DNA of 64,000 nt from NCBI RefSeq assembly GCF_013393345.1, contig NZ_QJRF01000045.1, positions 62,001 through 126,000 of the forward strand. Reading direction: 5' to 3'. The translations under genes and the position numbers were made by a program. The notes beneath the pieces are model-generated. The model was not told where the DNA came from and did not search any database. It saw nothing but the letters and a program-made list of their open reading frames with translations. This DNA is from Pseudomonas taiwanensis (GTDB taxonomy: Bacteria > Pseudomonadota > Gammaproteobacteria > Pseudomonadales > Pseudomonadaceae). Of this stretch, positions 1 through 8,717 are shown one piece after another (within the stretch, counting starts at the first letter, position 1; every line of letters begins with the position of its first letter).

Positions 1-19
1 TCTAGTCCCCGCCTGCTTC

Positions 20-51
20 GCCCGCCAACACTCGTGTTGGCGGGCTTTTTT
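20..51 (+). terminator. Intrinsic terminator of an upstream gene
   Basis: An 11-bp perfect stem (20-30 pairing with 35-45) with a CTCG tetraloop is followed by six T residues on the plus strand. It ends a plus-strand transcript whose gene lies outside the window; a TAG at 3-5 could be its stop codon but the frame cannot be judged. Confidence 0.85.
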
Positions 52-150
52 CATTTGGCACCGTCCCCGTAGGAGCACAGCACACTCGCTCTTCCGCTTC
101 ATACGCTGACTTGTCGCCCAACTGCTTTATCCCTGGGCAGGCGCCGCCCT

Positions 151-214
151 TGTAGGAGCGAGCTTGCTCGCGAATGGTCGGCTCGGAAGGTTCGCGAGCA
201 AGCTCGCTCCTACA
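151..214. repeat. REP-like palindromic intergenic repeat
   Basis: Two perfect 24-bp inverted arms (151-174 and 191-214) beginning TGTAGGAGCGAGC enclose a 16-nt loop. The same arm recurs at 41043-41105 and, as variants, in the 29.8-30.7 kb array and at 63240. Such elements are typical extragenic palindromes of Pseudomonas genomes. Confidence 0.85.
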
Positions 215-221
215 CAAAGCA

Positions 222-983
222 TCACTCGCCCATCATGTCCTTGCGCAGCTTCACCGGGTCTGCCGACTTGCGACCGCGAGCCGCGCGGGCGCGGATGTTG
301 AGGGCTTCGACGGCCAGGGAGAAGGCCATGGCGAAGTAGACGTAGCCCTTGGGCACGTGAACGTCGAACGACTCGGCGATCAGCACCGTGCCGACCACCA
401 CCAGGAACGACAGCGCCAGCATCTTCAGGCTCGGGTGCCGGTCGATGAAGGCGCTGATGGTGCCGGCGGCGAGCATCATCACCAGTACGGCGGCGACGAT
501 GGCGGCAACCATCACAGGGACGTTGGAGACCATACCAACGGCAGTGATCACCGAATCCAGCGAGAAGACGATGTCGATCAGGGCGATCTGGATGATGGTG
601 CCAATGAAGCCCCCGGCCAGGCTCCGTGGCTCGTCGGCTATTTCATCCTCGCCTTCCAGCCCCTGGTACATCTCGCTGCTGCTCTTCCAGAGGAGGAACA
701 GGCCTCCGAAGAAGAGAATCAGGTCACGCCCGGATATCCCCTGCCCGGCCACCTCGAACAGGTCGTTGGTGAGCCGCATGATCCAGGAGATGGAAAGCAG
801 CAGCAGGATGCGGGTGACCATCGCCAGAGCGAGGCCGAAGAAGCGCGTGCGCGCCTGCATATGCAGCGGCATCCGCCCCACAAGGATGGCGATCATGATG
901 ATGTTGTCGATGCCGAGGACGATTTCCAGCGCGGTCAACGTGAAGAAGGCCACCCATATTTCCGGGTTGAGCAACCATTCCAT
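222..983 (-). CDS. TerC family integral membrane protein
   Basis: The 253-residue protein is a TerC-family multi-pass inner-membrane protein. The family is linked to tellurite resistance and, in several bacteria, to metal-ion (Mn) export. The N-terminal helix carries the signature LEIVLGIDNIIMI with Asp at about residue 26, and a second copy of the signature (IDIVFSLDSVITAVGM) lies mid-protein, as expected for the internally repeated TerC fold. The ATG at 983 was chosen because a GGGAG ribosome site precedes it and the protein then starts directly at the family's N-terminus; the open frame continues upstream but with non-protein-like sequence. It stands alone: 172 bp with a hairpin separate it from ridA. 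The transported ion cannot be read from sequence. Confidence 0.9.
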   Translation of the reverse strand: MEWLLNPEIWVAFFTLTALEIVLGIDNIIMIAILVGRMPLHMQARTRFFGLALAMVTRILLLLSISWIMRLTNDLFEVAGQGISGRDLILFFGGLFLLWKSSSEMYQGLEGEDEIADEPRSLAGGFIGTIIQIALIDIVFSLDSVITAVGMVSNVPVMVAAIVAAVLVMMLAAGTISAFIDRHPSLKMLALSFLVVVGTVLIAESFDVHVPKGYVYFAMAFSLAVEALNIRARAARGRKSADPVKLRKDMMGE

Positions 984-1019
984 CCCAAGCTCCCAGGTCA
1001 GGCCATATGGCGAAAATGG

Positions 1020-1060
1020 GTACGAGCGCCGGTCCGCTCGTGACGGAAAAGCGCTCGTAC
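1020..1060 (-). terminator. Inverted repeat after the ridA-like gene
   Basis: Perfect 10-bp arms GTACGAGCGC (1020-1029 and 1051-1060) enclose a 21-nt loop in the gap between TerC and the RidA-like gene. On the minus strand it is followed by CCCATTTTCG, only a weak T tract. It could be a terminator for the operon ending in the RidA-like gene or another extragenic palindrome. Confidence 0.4.
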
Positions 1061-1155
1061 CAGGATCAAGCGTAGTAGGAGTCGCCGCCGGGACAATCGG
1101 CGAGCGGTAAACCAGTCCTCCGGGATCACCGGAACGGACCGGAGACAGCGGTCGT

Positions 1156-1527
1156 TCAGGCCACCGCGTAGACCACCAGTTCCACGAGCATCTCCTCGCG
1201 GGCCAGCCCGGCCACCACCATTGCGGCGCGGTTCGGATAGGGCGCGGCGAAGTACTCGGCATAGACCGCATTCACGGTTGCCAGGTAGCTGCGGTCGGTC
1301 ACGTAGATCAGCACTTGGGTCACGGCCTCCAGGCCGAGCCCTGCGCACGCCAGGGTGTGCTTGAGGTTGTCGAGGGTCTGGCGCGTCTGGGCCTCGATGC
1401 CCCCATCCACCACACGTCCCTCGACGTCGATGGGAATCTGCGCCGTATACAGTGTCCCGTTACCGATCACGGCCCACTCCAGCGGTGCCTTGGACGGATA
1501 CAAACGGGTACTGACGGACTGTTTCAT
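1156..1527 (-). CDS. RidA/YjgF family protein
   Basis: This 123-residue protein belongs to the RidA (YjgF/YER057c/UK114) family, whose archetype hydrolyses reactive enamine/imine intermediates released by PLP enzymes and amino-acid oxidases. The family's catalytic arginine is kept in the segment YPNRAAMVV (Arg about 100). The start at 1527 follows a GAGAGC-type ribosome site; upstream codons in frame are unlike the family. It is the last gene of a minus-strand operon with a BCCT carrier, a variant M19 dipeptidase and an aldehyde dehydrogenase, 61 bp after the BCCT stop. That setting suggests removal of an imine formed while degrading an imported amine. The precise substrate is unknown; it may belong to a non-archetypal RidA subgroup. 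Confidence 0.85.
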   Translation of the reverse strand: MKQSVSTRLYPSKAPLEWAVIGNGTLYTAQIPIDVEGRVVDGGIEAQTRQTLDNLKHTLACAGLGLEAVTQVLIYVTDRSYLATVNAVYAEYFAAPYPNRAAMVVAGLAREEMLVELVVYAVA

Positions 1528-1588
1528 TGGGCTCTCCAGCATCGGAAGAAAAAAGGAGGGGCGATGGGCATCGCACCCTCCCAAGGGA

Positions 1589-3139
1589 CTAGACCTGCTG
1601 CTCCCGGGCCAGTCGCCGCGCGATCTGCGGGGCGTTCCACAGCGCCGGGAGGATCAGCAGGGAGACCGGAACGGCGGTGATGACGATGAAGGATTGCAGC
1701 GCCGAGACCCCGCCGGAACCGATGGTGATCAGCACCACCGCCGCCAGCCCCATGCCGATGCACCAGAAGGCGCGCAGCCACTTCTTCGGCGAGTCGTTGC
1801 CGGACATCGCCAGGGCCACGGTGTAGGCCATGGCATCACCGTTGGTGGCCACCGAAATGAAGCTGAGGAACAGGAACAGCGCGGAGACCAGCCCCGCCAG
1901 CGGCAGGCTCTGGGTCACGCCCAGCAGCATGGCTTCGGGCTGGGTGCCGTGGCTGGTGACGATACCGGGGGTCTGCAACTCCAGGCCGATGCCGGTGCCA
2001 CCCACCACGGTGAACCAGAACATGGTGACCAGTGGGGCGATGATCGACAGGGTCAGGATGATCTGGCGGATGCTACGGCCCCGGGAAATCTTGGCGACGT
2101 ACAGGCCCATCATCGGCGCATAACCGATGAACCAGCCCCAGTAGAAGACCGTCCACCAGTCGAGCCATTTCGGATCGGCGCGGTACAGGGTCATGGGCAG
2201 GAAGTGCTCCAGCTGCAGGCCGAAGGCCACCGGGAAGCCGGACAGGATGAACAGGGTCGGTCCCGCGACGATCATGAACAGCGCCAGGCCGATCATCAGC
2301 CAGACGTTGATCTCGCTGACCATGCGGATGCCGTTCAGCCCCACCAGGCAGGACGTGGTGTACATGACCGTCACCAGGATGATGGTGATGGACTGGGTCA
2401 GCAGGTCGTTTGGCAAGCCCCAGACGGCATTCAACGCATTGCTGATCTGCAGGCCGAGGAAACCGATCGGGCCGATGGTGCCGGCCACCACCGCGATGAT
2501 CGACGTGGCATCGGCGAGGTTACCGATCGGCCCTTTCAGCGCGCGCTCACCCAGCAGCGGGTACAGCAACGTGCGCGGTGCCAGCGGCAGGCCCTTGTCG
2601 TAGTGCAGGTGCATCAGCACGATCGCCAGCAGGCTGCCGAGCACGGCCCAGGCGAGGAAGCCCCAGTGCACGAACGACTGGGCCAGCGCCACATGGGCTG
2701 CCTGCTCGGTGTTCGGCTGTACGCCGGCGAACAGGGGTGGCGGGCTGGCGAAGTGCATCAGCGGTTCGGCGGCTGCCCAGAAGGCGCCACCACCGGCGAG
2801 CAGTGCGCACATGATCACGGCGATCCAGTTGAACGTGCTGGTATCGGGCTTCCGGTCGATGCCACCCAGGCGGACGCGGCCGCACTTGCTGAAGCCGATG
2901 CCCAGGCTGACCAGGAAGGTCGCCAGCATCAGGAGCTGCCAATAGAAACCGAAGACTTTCGTCGACCAGGCGAACAGCGTGTTGACCAGCGCGGAAACCG
3001 CATCGATATCCACCAATGCAGCGATCAGGAAGGCGAGCAGGAAGCCGCCGCTGATGACGAACAGGGGCAAGTCGATGCCTTGTAGTGCCGAGCACTTCAT
3101 CGGTTCGCTGCCTACGGTCTGGGTCGGGAACAATTTCAT
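1589..3139 (-). CDS. BCCT family betaine/carnitine/choline-type transporter
   Basis: A 516-residue, about 12-helix transporter of the betaine-carnitine-choline family. The family signature in helix 8 is clear: WTVFYWGWFIGYAPMMGL followed by a KISRGRSIRQ loop. The start ATG (3139) is preceded by GGAGG seven bases upstream; a longer open frame exists but lacks such a site. There is no long C-terminal osmosensing extension of the BetP kind, so a catabolic uptake role fits better than osmoprotection. It lies between a variant dipeptidase/aldehyde dehydrogenase pair and a RidA homologue, divergent from a LysR gene, so it probably imports the quaternary-ammonium compound that the neighbours degrade. 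The substrate is unknown. A second BCCT gene at 55.2 kb belongs to a carnitine cluster and differs markedly in sequence. Confidence 0.9.
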   Translation of the reverse strand: MKLFPTQTVGSEPMKCSALQGIDLPLFVISGGFLLAFLIAALVDIDAVSALVNTLFAWSTKVFGFYWQLLMLATFLVSLGIGFSKCGRVRLGGIDRKPDTSTFNWIAVIMCALLAGGGAFWAAAEPLMHFASPPPLFAGVQPNTEQAAHVALAQSFVHWGFLAWAVLGSLLAIVLMHLHYDKGLPLAPRTLLYPLLGERALKGPIGNLADATSIIAVVAGTIGPIGFLGLQISNALNAVWGLPNDLLTQSITIILVTVMYTTSCLVGLNGIRMVSEINVWLMIGLALFMIVAGPTLFILSGFPVAFGLQLEHFLPMTLYRADPKWLDWWTVFYWGWFIGYAPMMGLYVAKISRGRSIRQIILTLSIIAPLVTMFWFTVVGGTGIGLELQTPGIVTSHGTQPEAMLLGVTQSLPLAGLVSALFLFLSFISVATNGDAMAYTVALAMSGNDSPKKWLRAFWCIGMGLAAVVLITIGSGGVSALQSFIVITAVPVSLLILPALWNAPQIARRLAREQQV

Positions 3140-3227
3140 GATGCCTCCAGGTTGTTGCGCTGGCTCCCCCGATTCGAACTCGGCGGAGCGATTGACCATG
3201 GGTTCTGGAACGAAGCGGAGCGGAGCG

Positions 3228-3350
3228 TCAGCACGGTGGCCGCGTTTCGCTCATGCCCTCCGGAGGCATCGGGTTCTGGAAATCAGGGATCGGGCGCAGG
3301 CCATCTCCAGGCTGGGAGAAGGTCGAGGCTCCTTTCTTGTTCTTGTTCAT
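3228..3350 (-). CDS. Possible small ORF (40 aa) between dipeptidase and BCCT genes
   Basis: A 40-codon frame starts at ATG 3350, six bases after GAGGA, and fills most of the gap between the M19 gene (stop 3379) and the BCCT gene (start 3139). The predicted peptide begins MNKNKKGAS, is Pro-rich and polar, has no membrane segment or signal peptide, and ends in Cys. The good ribosome site and co-directional placement favour a real gene. Its small size and lack of a recognised family argue for caution. Confidence 0.35.
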   Translation of the reverse strand: MNKNKKGASTFSQPGDGLRPIPDFQNPMPPEGMSETRPPC

Positions 3351-3378
3351 GGCGTCCTCACGTGTGGGTATCAGGGAT

Positions 3379-4365
3379 TCATGGCTGAGGCGCGGTTCCG
3401 CGCTCCAGCAGGTCGAGCCAGTTCAGGCCCATGATCTTGCGCACCTCGTCCTCGGCGAAGCCGCGTTCGCGCAGGCCTCGGGCAATGACGGGGAAGTCGC
3501 GGCTATCACGGAACCAGTGCAGCGGTTCCGGCCAGTCGGCGTTGTCCGCCGAGCCTTCGCCGTAATCCTTGGCCTTGCTCCAACGGCCGTTGCGCATCCA
3601 CTCCAGCACCTGCAACGGCTGCTGCTGGCAGAGGTCGGTGCCGATGCCGATGTGGTCGATTCCCATCAGGTCCGCGGTGCGCGCGACCATGTCGCAGAAC
3701 TCGCCGAGCTGGCACTGCGAACCACCGCGAAGATGGAAGGGATAGGTGCTGAAGCCGAGCAGGCCGCCCGATTCGGCAATGCCGCGCAGCACCGCGTCGG
3801 ATTTGTTGCGCTTGGCCGCATGGAAGCTGGTGGGGTTGGCGTGGGAGATGATCACCGGCCGGCTCGACAGCTCGATCGCCTCCAGGGTGCTGCGCTCGGC
3901 GCTGTGTGACATGTCGATGATCATGCCGACACGGTTCATCTCCTCGATCACCTGGCGACCGAAGCGGCTGATGCCGTTGTCCTCGCGTTCGTAACAGCCC
4001 GAGGCCAGCAGGCTCTGGTTGTTGTAGGTCAGCTGCATGATGAAGACCCCGAGCTGGCGGAAGATCTCCACCAGGTCGATGTCGTCCTCGATGGGCGAGC
4101 AATTCTGGAAGCCGAAGAAGATCCCGACGCGCCCTTCCTGATGCGCGAGGCGAATGTCCGAAGCCTGCCGCACAGGCCGGATCAGGTCCGGGAAGGCCTC
4201 GAAGCGGCGATTCCATTCGCCAATGCGCGACAGGGTTTCGCGCGCGGTCTCGTGGTAGGCGATGGTGGCGTGGACGGCGCTGAGCCCGCCTTCGCGCATC
4301 TGCCGGAACAGCTCGGGGCTCCAGTTGGAGTACTGCAGGCCGTCGATCATCAGAAGCTCTTGCAT
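3379..4365 (-). CDS. M19 (membrane dipeptidase-like) family protein with altered metal ligands
   Basis: The 328-residue protein has the M19 amidohydrolase barrel. The family histidines in DMSH (about 154) and IISHANP (about 175) and the aspartate in GIGTDLCQ are present. However, the N-terminal His-x-Asp ligand pair of renal-type dipeptidases is replaced by MIDGLQYS. The bridging glutamate position reads FGFQNCS, with Gln about 87. To my recollection the Pseudomonas homologue near the glycine-betaine/dimethylglycine genes (PA5396) shows the same changes, so this is probably a distinct subfamily rather than a damaged gene. The ATG at 4365 follows GGGAGAG. It lies 13 bp after the aldehyde dehydrogenase stop. 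The reaction is uncertain; classic dipeptidase activity is doubtful. Confidence 0.75.
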   Translation of the reverse strand: MQELLMIDGLQYSNWSPELFRQMREGGLSAVHATIAYHETARETLSRIGEWNRRFEAFPDLIRPVRQASDIRLAHQEGRVGIFFGFQNCSPIEDDIDLVEIFRQLGVFIMQLTYNNQSLLASGCYEREDNGISRFGRQVIEEMNRVGMIIDMSHSAERSTLEAIELSSRPVIISHANPTSFHAAKRNKSDAVLRGIAESGGLLGFSTYPFHLRGGSQCQLGEFCDMVARTADLMGIDHIGIGTDLCQQQPLQVLEWMRNGRWSKAKDYGEGSADNADWPEPLHWFRDSRDFPVIARGLRERGFAEDEVRKIMGLNWLDLLERGTAPQP

Positions 4366-4378
4366 GGCGCTCTCTCCC

Positions 4379-5821
4379 TCAGGGACGCACATAGACGGTC
4401 TTGACCACCGTGTAGAAATCGCGGGCGTACTGCCCCTGCTCGCGGGGACCGAAACTGGAATCCTTGCGACCGCCGAAAGGCACGTGGTAGTCGGTGCCGG
4501 CGGTGGGCAGGTTGACCATCACGCAGCCGGTGTTGGCGCGGCGCTTGAAGTCGCTGGCGTATTTCAGCGACTGGGTCATGATCCCGGCGGTGAGGCCGAA
4601 TCGCGTGTCATTGAGGATGGCCAGCGCCTCCTCGTAATCCCGCGCCTTGATGACGCAGGCGATCGGGCCGAACACTTCGTCGCGGTTGATGCGCATGTCG
4701 TTGCGGGTGTCGACGAACAACGCGGGGCGCATGTAGAAGCCCTCGTGCTCTTCGGCGATGCGCTCGCCACCGCAAACCAGGCGCGCGCCTTCTGCCTTGG
4801 CCTCCTCGATATAGCGAAGGTTCTGCGCCAGCTGGCGCTCGTCGATCACCGGGCCGATCTGCACGCCTTCACGCAGCGGGTGCCCGACTTTCAGCTGCCC
4901 CATGCGCTCAACCAGCGCTTCGACGAAACGATCATGAATGCCCTCGGTGACGATCAGCCGGGACGAGGCCGTGCACTTCTGCCCAGTGCCGAAGAAGGCA
5001 CCATTCGCCGCGCATTCCACCGCCAACGCCAGGTCGGCGTCGTCGAGCACGACCAGGGCGTTCTTGCTGCCCATTTCCAGCTGGCAGCGCACGAAATTGG
5101 CGGCCGTAGCGGCGGCGACCCGGCGCCCGGTTTCCACCGAGCCGGTGAAGCTCAGGGCATTGATCCCGGTGGAGTGGATCAGGCGTTCGCCGACCTCGGC
5201 GCCACTGCCCATGACCAGATTGAAGGTGCCGGCCGGCAGGGCCTGGCGGGAGATGATCTCGGTCAGCGCCCAGGCGCTGGCCGGTACGGCATTCGCCGGT
5301 TTGAATACCACGGCGTTGCCGAAGGCCAGGGCCGGAGCGATCTTCCAGGCGGCCGTGGCCATCGGGAAGTTCCAGGGGGTGATGATGGCGACCACGCCGA
5401 CTGGCTCACGACGGACTTCGATCTCCACGCCGGGTCGCACCGAATCCGCCGTCTCGCCCAGCTGGCGCAGGACCTCGGCGGCGTAATAGTGGAAGAACTG
5501 CCCGGAGCGATAGACCTCGCCGACGCCCTCGGCCAGGGTCTTGCCCTCTTCCCGCGACAGCTGTTCGCCCAGTTCGACCTTGCGTGCGATCAGCTCATTA
5601 CCGATCGCCATGAGCACCTGGTAGCGCTCCTCCAGTCCGCTCCGTGCCCAGATTTGCTGGGCCGCGCTGGCGGCATGAATCGCATCATCCACCTGGCGGG
5701 CATCGGCCTGGGTGTAATGACCCACGACGTCGTCGACGTTCGCAGGGCTCCGGTTGGCAATACTCGAGCCGCCCTCTACCCAGGCGCCATCGATGTAGTT
5801 GCTGAAAGTCTTGCTGGACAT
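4379..5821 (-). CDS. NAD(P)-dependent aldehyde dehydrogenase (KGSADH/YcbD-like)
   Basis: A full-length 480-residue aldehyde dehydrogenase. The nucleophile is Cys283 in GQKCTASS and the general base Glu249 in LEMGSKN; the Rossmann segment ITPWNFPMA is intact. The C-terminal segment DYHVPFGGRKDSSFGPREQG resembles YcbD-type alpha-ketoglutarate-semialdehyde dehydrogenases, so a semialdehyde with a distal carboxylate is a reasonable substrate guess. GTG 5827 is possible, but ATG 5821 sits five bases after GGAGG and is preferred. It is the first gene of the minus-strand operon with the M19, BCCT and RidA-like genes, divergent from a LysR regulator 93 bp away. Confidence 0.88.
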   Translation of the reverse strand: MSSKTFSNYIDGAWVEGGSSIANRSPANVDDVVGHYTQADARQVDDAIHAASAAQQIWARSGLEERYQVLMAIGNELIARKVELGEQLSREEGKTLAEGVGEVYRSGQFFHYYAAEVLRQLGETADSVRPGVEIEVRREPVGVVAIITPWNFPMATAAWKIAPALAFGNAVVFKPANAVPASAWALTEIISRQALPAGTFNLVMGSGAEVGERLIHSTGINALSFTGSVETGRRVAAATAANFVRCQLEMGSKNALVVLDDADLALAVECAANGAFFGTGQKCTASSRLIVTEGIHDRFVEALVERMGQLKVGHPLREGVQIGPVIDERQLAQNLRYIEEAKAEGARLVCGGERIAEEHEGFYMRPALFVDTRNDMRINRDEVFGPIACVIKARDYEEALAILNDTRFGLTAGIMTQSLKYASDFKRRANTGCVMVNLPTAGTDYHVPFGGRKDSSFGPREQGQYARDFYTVVKTVYVRP

Positions 5822-5870
5822 GTGCACCTCCGTTCTCGCTTTGAGCGCATGGTAGGTGCCGTCTCAGATA

Positions 5871-5884
5871 AACTAAAATTAGTT
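5871..5884. promoter_or_regulatory. Candidate LysR operator in the divergent promoter
   Basis: The dyad AACTAA-AA-TTAGTT lies in the 93-bp gap between the aldehyde dehydrogenase and LysR genes, in an AT-rich patch (TTGTAAATATTGATTGAT follows). Position and symmetry fit a LysR-type activator binding site serving both directions. No footprint-like second site was resolved. Confidence 0.5.
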
Positions 5885-5914
5885 GTAAATATTGATTGAT
5901 AAGGAAAACTTACC

Positions 5915-6820
5915 ATGCTGCCGGACCTGAAAGTCGTGCAACTGCGTCACTTCGTCTGGGTGGCCGAGCTCCAGGGTTTCCATGCGGCAGCCGAGCGGGC
6001 GCACCGCACCCAGCCAGCCATTTCGCTGTCCATCCGCGACCTCGAAGGCAAGCTGGGCCAACCTCTGTTCGAGAAGCGCAATGCCCGCGTCACCAAGCCG
6101 GACCTGACGCCCTTCGGCACCCAGTTCCTCGCCTATGCCAAGGAACTGATCGAGCACCATGATCGCGTGGTGCGCGACATGAGCCTGATCGCCCAGTACA
6201 AGTCCGGCCATCTGCGTATCGCCTCCGTGCCGTCGATTGCCAGCCGCCTGCTGCCGGACATCCTCACGCGCTTCATCGGCGATGCCACGGACCTGCACGT
6301 CAGTCTGTTCGACGACAATTCCGAGGCGGTCCTGACCATGGTCGAGAACCAGCAGGTGGACTTCGGCATCTCCAGCCTCTGGGAAACCGAGAGCGATATT
6401 CGCTTCATCCCGATCTGGGAAGACAGCATCGGCGTGGTTTGCCGCCAGGATCATGCGCTGGCGGCCGAGGAGCAGATCGGCTGGCAGCAACTGCGCGGGG
6501 AACGCCTGATCGCCAATGGCACCTCGCGTCTGCTCACCGGTACCAGTGCCGAGGAGCTGGTGGCCGATTCGCAGTTCTATATCTCCAACATGATTTCCCT
6601 GCTGGCCATGATCGAAGCGGGCATGGGCATTACTACCCTGCCCCGCTTCGCCTTCCCCGCTGAACCGGGTCAACTGTGCTTCATCCCCCTGGCCGACCCG
6701 CTGGTGACGCGCGATATCGGCATCGTCCGCCTGGCCAACCGCTCCCTGCCGGTGGCCGCCCAGGCGCTGTTCGAGTTCATCCTGCGGGACAACGAACTCG
6801 AGCCGGACGACTGGCGATAA
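5915..6820 (+). CDS. LysR family transcriptional regulator
   Basis: A 301-residue LysR-type regulator: winged helix-turn-helix over residues about 8-67 (FHAAAERAHRTQPAISLSI) and a periplasmic-binding-like effector domain from about 95 to 295. ATG 5915 is preceded by AAGGAAAA. It is transcribed divergently from the aldehyde dehydrogenase/M19/BCCT/RidA operon across a 93-bp gap holding a dyad, the standard arrangement for a LysR activator of the adjacent catabolic genes. The inducer is presumably the imported compound or an intermediate; this is inference. Confidence 0.92.
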   Translation: MLPDLKVVQLRHFVWVAELQGFHAAAERAHRTQPAISLSIRDLEGKLGQPLFEKRNARVTKPDLTPFGTQFLAYAKELIEHHDRVVRDMSLIAQYKSGHLRIASVPSIASRLLPDILTRFIGDATDLHVSLFDDNSEAVLTMVENQQVDFGISSLWETESDIRFIPIWEDSIGVVCRQDHALAAEEQIGWQQLRGERLIANGTSRLLTGTSAEELVADSQFYISNMISLLAMIEAGMGITTLPRFAFPAEPGQLCFIPLADPLVTRDIGIVRLANRSLPVAAQALFEFILRDNELEPDDWR

Positions 6821-6989
6821 CTATGCTGATCGATCAAACCACTTGAATAAGGATTCCTTATCGGACGATAGGGCGATCTGAATTGCTCGGGGAGGCCCGC
6901 TGTCCCACCATCGACGGCAGACAAATAACAAGCCGCTCCCGGTCGCCAGCCGGCCCAGGTATGCGGTTACGCCAGTTGAGGGCCCAAGA

Positions 6990-8717
6990 ATGAGTACCCC
7001 TTCAATCATGGATTCCGGCTTGCCCGAAGCCGCGAGCCTGCCCATGCGCCCCGCCAGCCTGGTCATGGACCTGGAACGGCTCGGCAGCCTGCATCAGAGC
7101 CGCCTGAGCTTCATGCGCAGCCTGGTCCGCAGGATCATGCGCGAGCGTTGGCAGATCGAGCCGCAGCGCTTCGATCTGGATGCCGACGGCTACGGCACGG
7201 TGATCTATCGGATTCGCACCCGCAGCGACCTGTTCAGCTTTGTCCTGTTCTCGCAGTACCTGGCGCCGGAAAAGCGCAACGACCGCGTCATCGCCAGTGA
7301 ATGGGACCTGACCATGGCGCTGTGTGAAGGCGAAGTGGACGACGCCTATGTGGACTACCTGCGCCGCAACGTGCCGCTGCAGGAAGCCGGCCGCCTCGAC
7401 GCGAAAGTGATGGTGCTGTCGCGGGCCAACCGCAGCGTGCGCAATTTCGACAGCGTGGTGGACGCCCTGGCCCAGGGCCGGCAGCCGGAGATCGCCCAGA
7501 TCGCCAAGGTCGGCTACCTGTATCGCACGACGGCCGTCTACGGCAGCGGCAAGCTGGGCATGGCCGATTGGGAGAAGGTCAGCCGCAAACACCCGGATTT
7601 TGCCCGGCCGTTTTCCGCCGAGATGTTCACCTGCTTCATGCTGCGCAACTTCAGCCTGCAACAGGCCGAGCACATTGCCCGACGTCGCTCGCCGACCACT
7701 TCGGTGCCCTTCGAGCCGGCGATCAAGCGCTACTTCGGCATCGGCAACTCCACCGGCCTGGGCATGGCACCCTATCTGATCAACCACCCGCAGCTGATCA
7801 GCCGCTGGATCGAAATGCGCGAACTGGCCCTGGCCCGCATTCTCGCCACCCACCCCGTGACACCCGCACGGCTTGCCCGCTTCCCGCAGCTGGTTGACCG
7901 GGCCATCCGCCATATCGAGGAAACCTTCACCGAAGACGAGTGGCAGACCGGCAACAACCAGCGCGTGCTGAGCGATCTGCGCAGCCTGCACGACTGGCTC
8001 GGCCAGGCACCGCTGGACTCCTGGCAGGCTCTGCAGGAATGGGCCCTCGGCCATGCGAGCCTGCAAGGCCAGGAGCTGATCAACTGCATCCTGCTGGAAC
8101 TGCACCCTGAACTGGTGGATGAACTGGAGGACCGCCTGGCCCTGCCGGAACAACTCCAGTTGCAACCGGAGATGGCCGCCCAGCAGCTGAAAGCCCTGAT
8201 CGAGAGCTGCTACGACTGGGCGCTGGCCATCGACTTCGAGGCGGATGGCGCGCAGGAAACCTTCTGGTACCGCTCCGAAGAGAAACAGGAACCGCGCCTG
8301 GGCAGTTGCAGCCTCGACGAAGGCAAGGAAAAGCAGATGCCGCTGGGCATCGGCTACCTGGTCCAGCAATGCCATCGGCATCTCGTCGGCTACCTGGCGC
8401 AGCATCCGCAGCACAACGTCGCCCGTTTCCTGCTCTGCCATCCGGAACAGCGCAGCATCGTCCGCCGTATCCAGGGCATGGCAAACACTCACTACGGTGA
8501 AATCCGCGCCAACCTGCTGGACCGCGACGTCCTGCCCATGCACCTGCTGCGCTGCAAGCTGTCGTTCTTCGGGGTGAGCAAATTCGACCCCCGCTCGCGC
8601 CTGTGGGTCCGTAACACCATGTTCCAGGGCGCGCCCGTACTGGAGGACATCGGCCAGCCTTTCGACGATGACTGGTTCCTGCCGCTCGCCCCTATCCAGG
8701 AGAAAGATCGATGCTGA
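6990..8717 (+). CDS. Conserved hypothetical protein, 575 aa, coupled to the next gene
   Basis: I do not recognise a named family. The 575-residue protein is soluble by inspection: no signal peptide, no membrane helices, charged and rich in Arg, Glu, Leu and Trp, with many predicted amphipathic helices. Short runs such as RRRSPTTSVPF, YFGIGNSTGLGMAPYL (mid-protein, glycine-rich, loop-like) and MANTHYGEIRANLLDRD stand out as possible ligand-binding loops. The start ATG follows GAGGG. Its last seven bases overlap the start of the next gene, so the two are translationally coupled and their products probably act together. The 169-bp leader after the LysR gene allows its own promoter. Function unknown; coding is secure from length and codon use. 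Confidence 0.85.
   Translation: MSTPSIMDSGLPEAASLPMRPASLVMDLERLGSLHQSRLSFMRSLVRRIMRERWQIEPQRFDLDADGYGTVIYRIRTRSDLFSFVLFSQYLAPEKRNDRVIASEWDLTMALCEGEVDDAYVDYLRRNVPLQEAGRLDAKVMVLSRANRSVRNFDSVVDALAQGRQPEIAQIAKVGYLYRTTAVYGSGKLGMADWEKVSRKHPDFARPFSAEMFTCFMLRNFSLQQAEHIARRRSPTTSVPFEPAIKRYFGIGNSTGLGMAPYLINHPQLISRWIEMRELALARILATHPVTPARLARFPQLVDRAIRHIEETFTEDEWQTGNNQRVLSDLRSLHDWLGQAPLDSWQALQEWALGHASLQGQELINCILLELHPELVDELEDRLALPEQLQLQPEMAAQQLKALIESCYDWALAIDFEADGAQETFWYRSEEKQEPRLGSCSLDEGKEKQMPLGIGYLVQQCHRHLVGYLAQHPQHNVARFLLCHPEQRSIVRRIQGMANTHYGEIRANLLDRDVLPMHLLRCKLSFFGVSKFDPRSRLWVRNTMFQGAPVLEDIGQPFDDDWFLPLAPIQEKDRC

Noticed and set aside
1-20. Possible 3' end of a tRNA before the first terminator
   Set aside because: Only 20 bases are visible, without a CCA end or readable T-arm.
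1355-3085. 576-codon plus-strand frame opposite the BCCT gene
   Set aside because: Composition dominated by Gln, Asp, His and Gly, as expected for antisense of a membrane protein; the opposite strand has an intact BCCT signature.
7002-8543. 513-codon minus-strand frame opposite the 575-aa gene
   Set aside because: The plus frame is longer, has a ribosome site and is coupled to the next gene; the minus frame has shadow-type composition.
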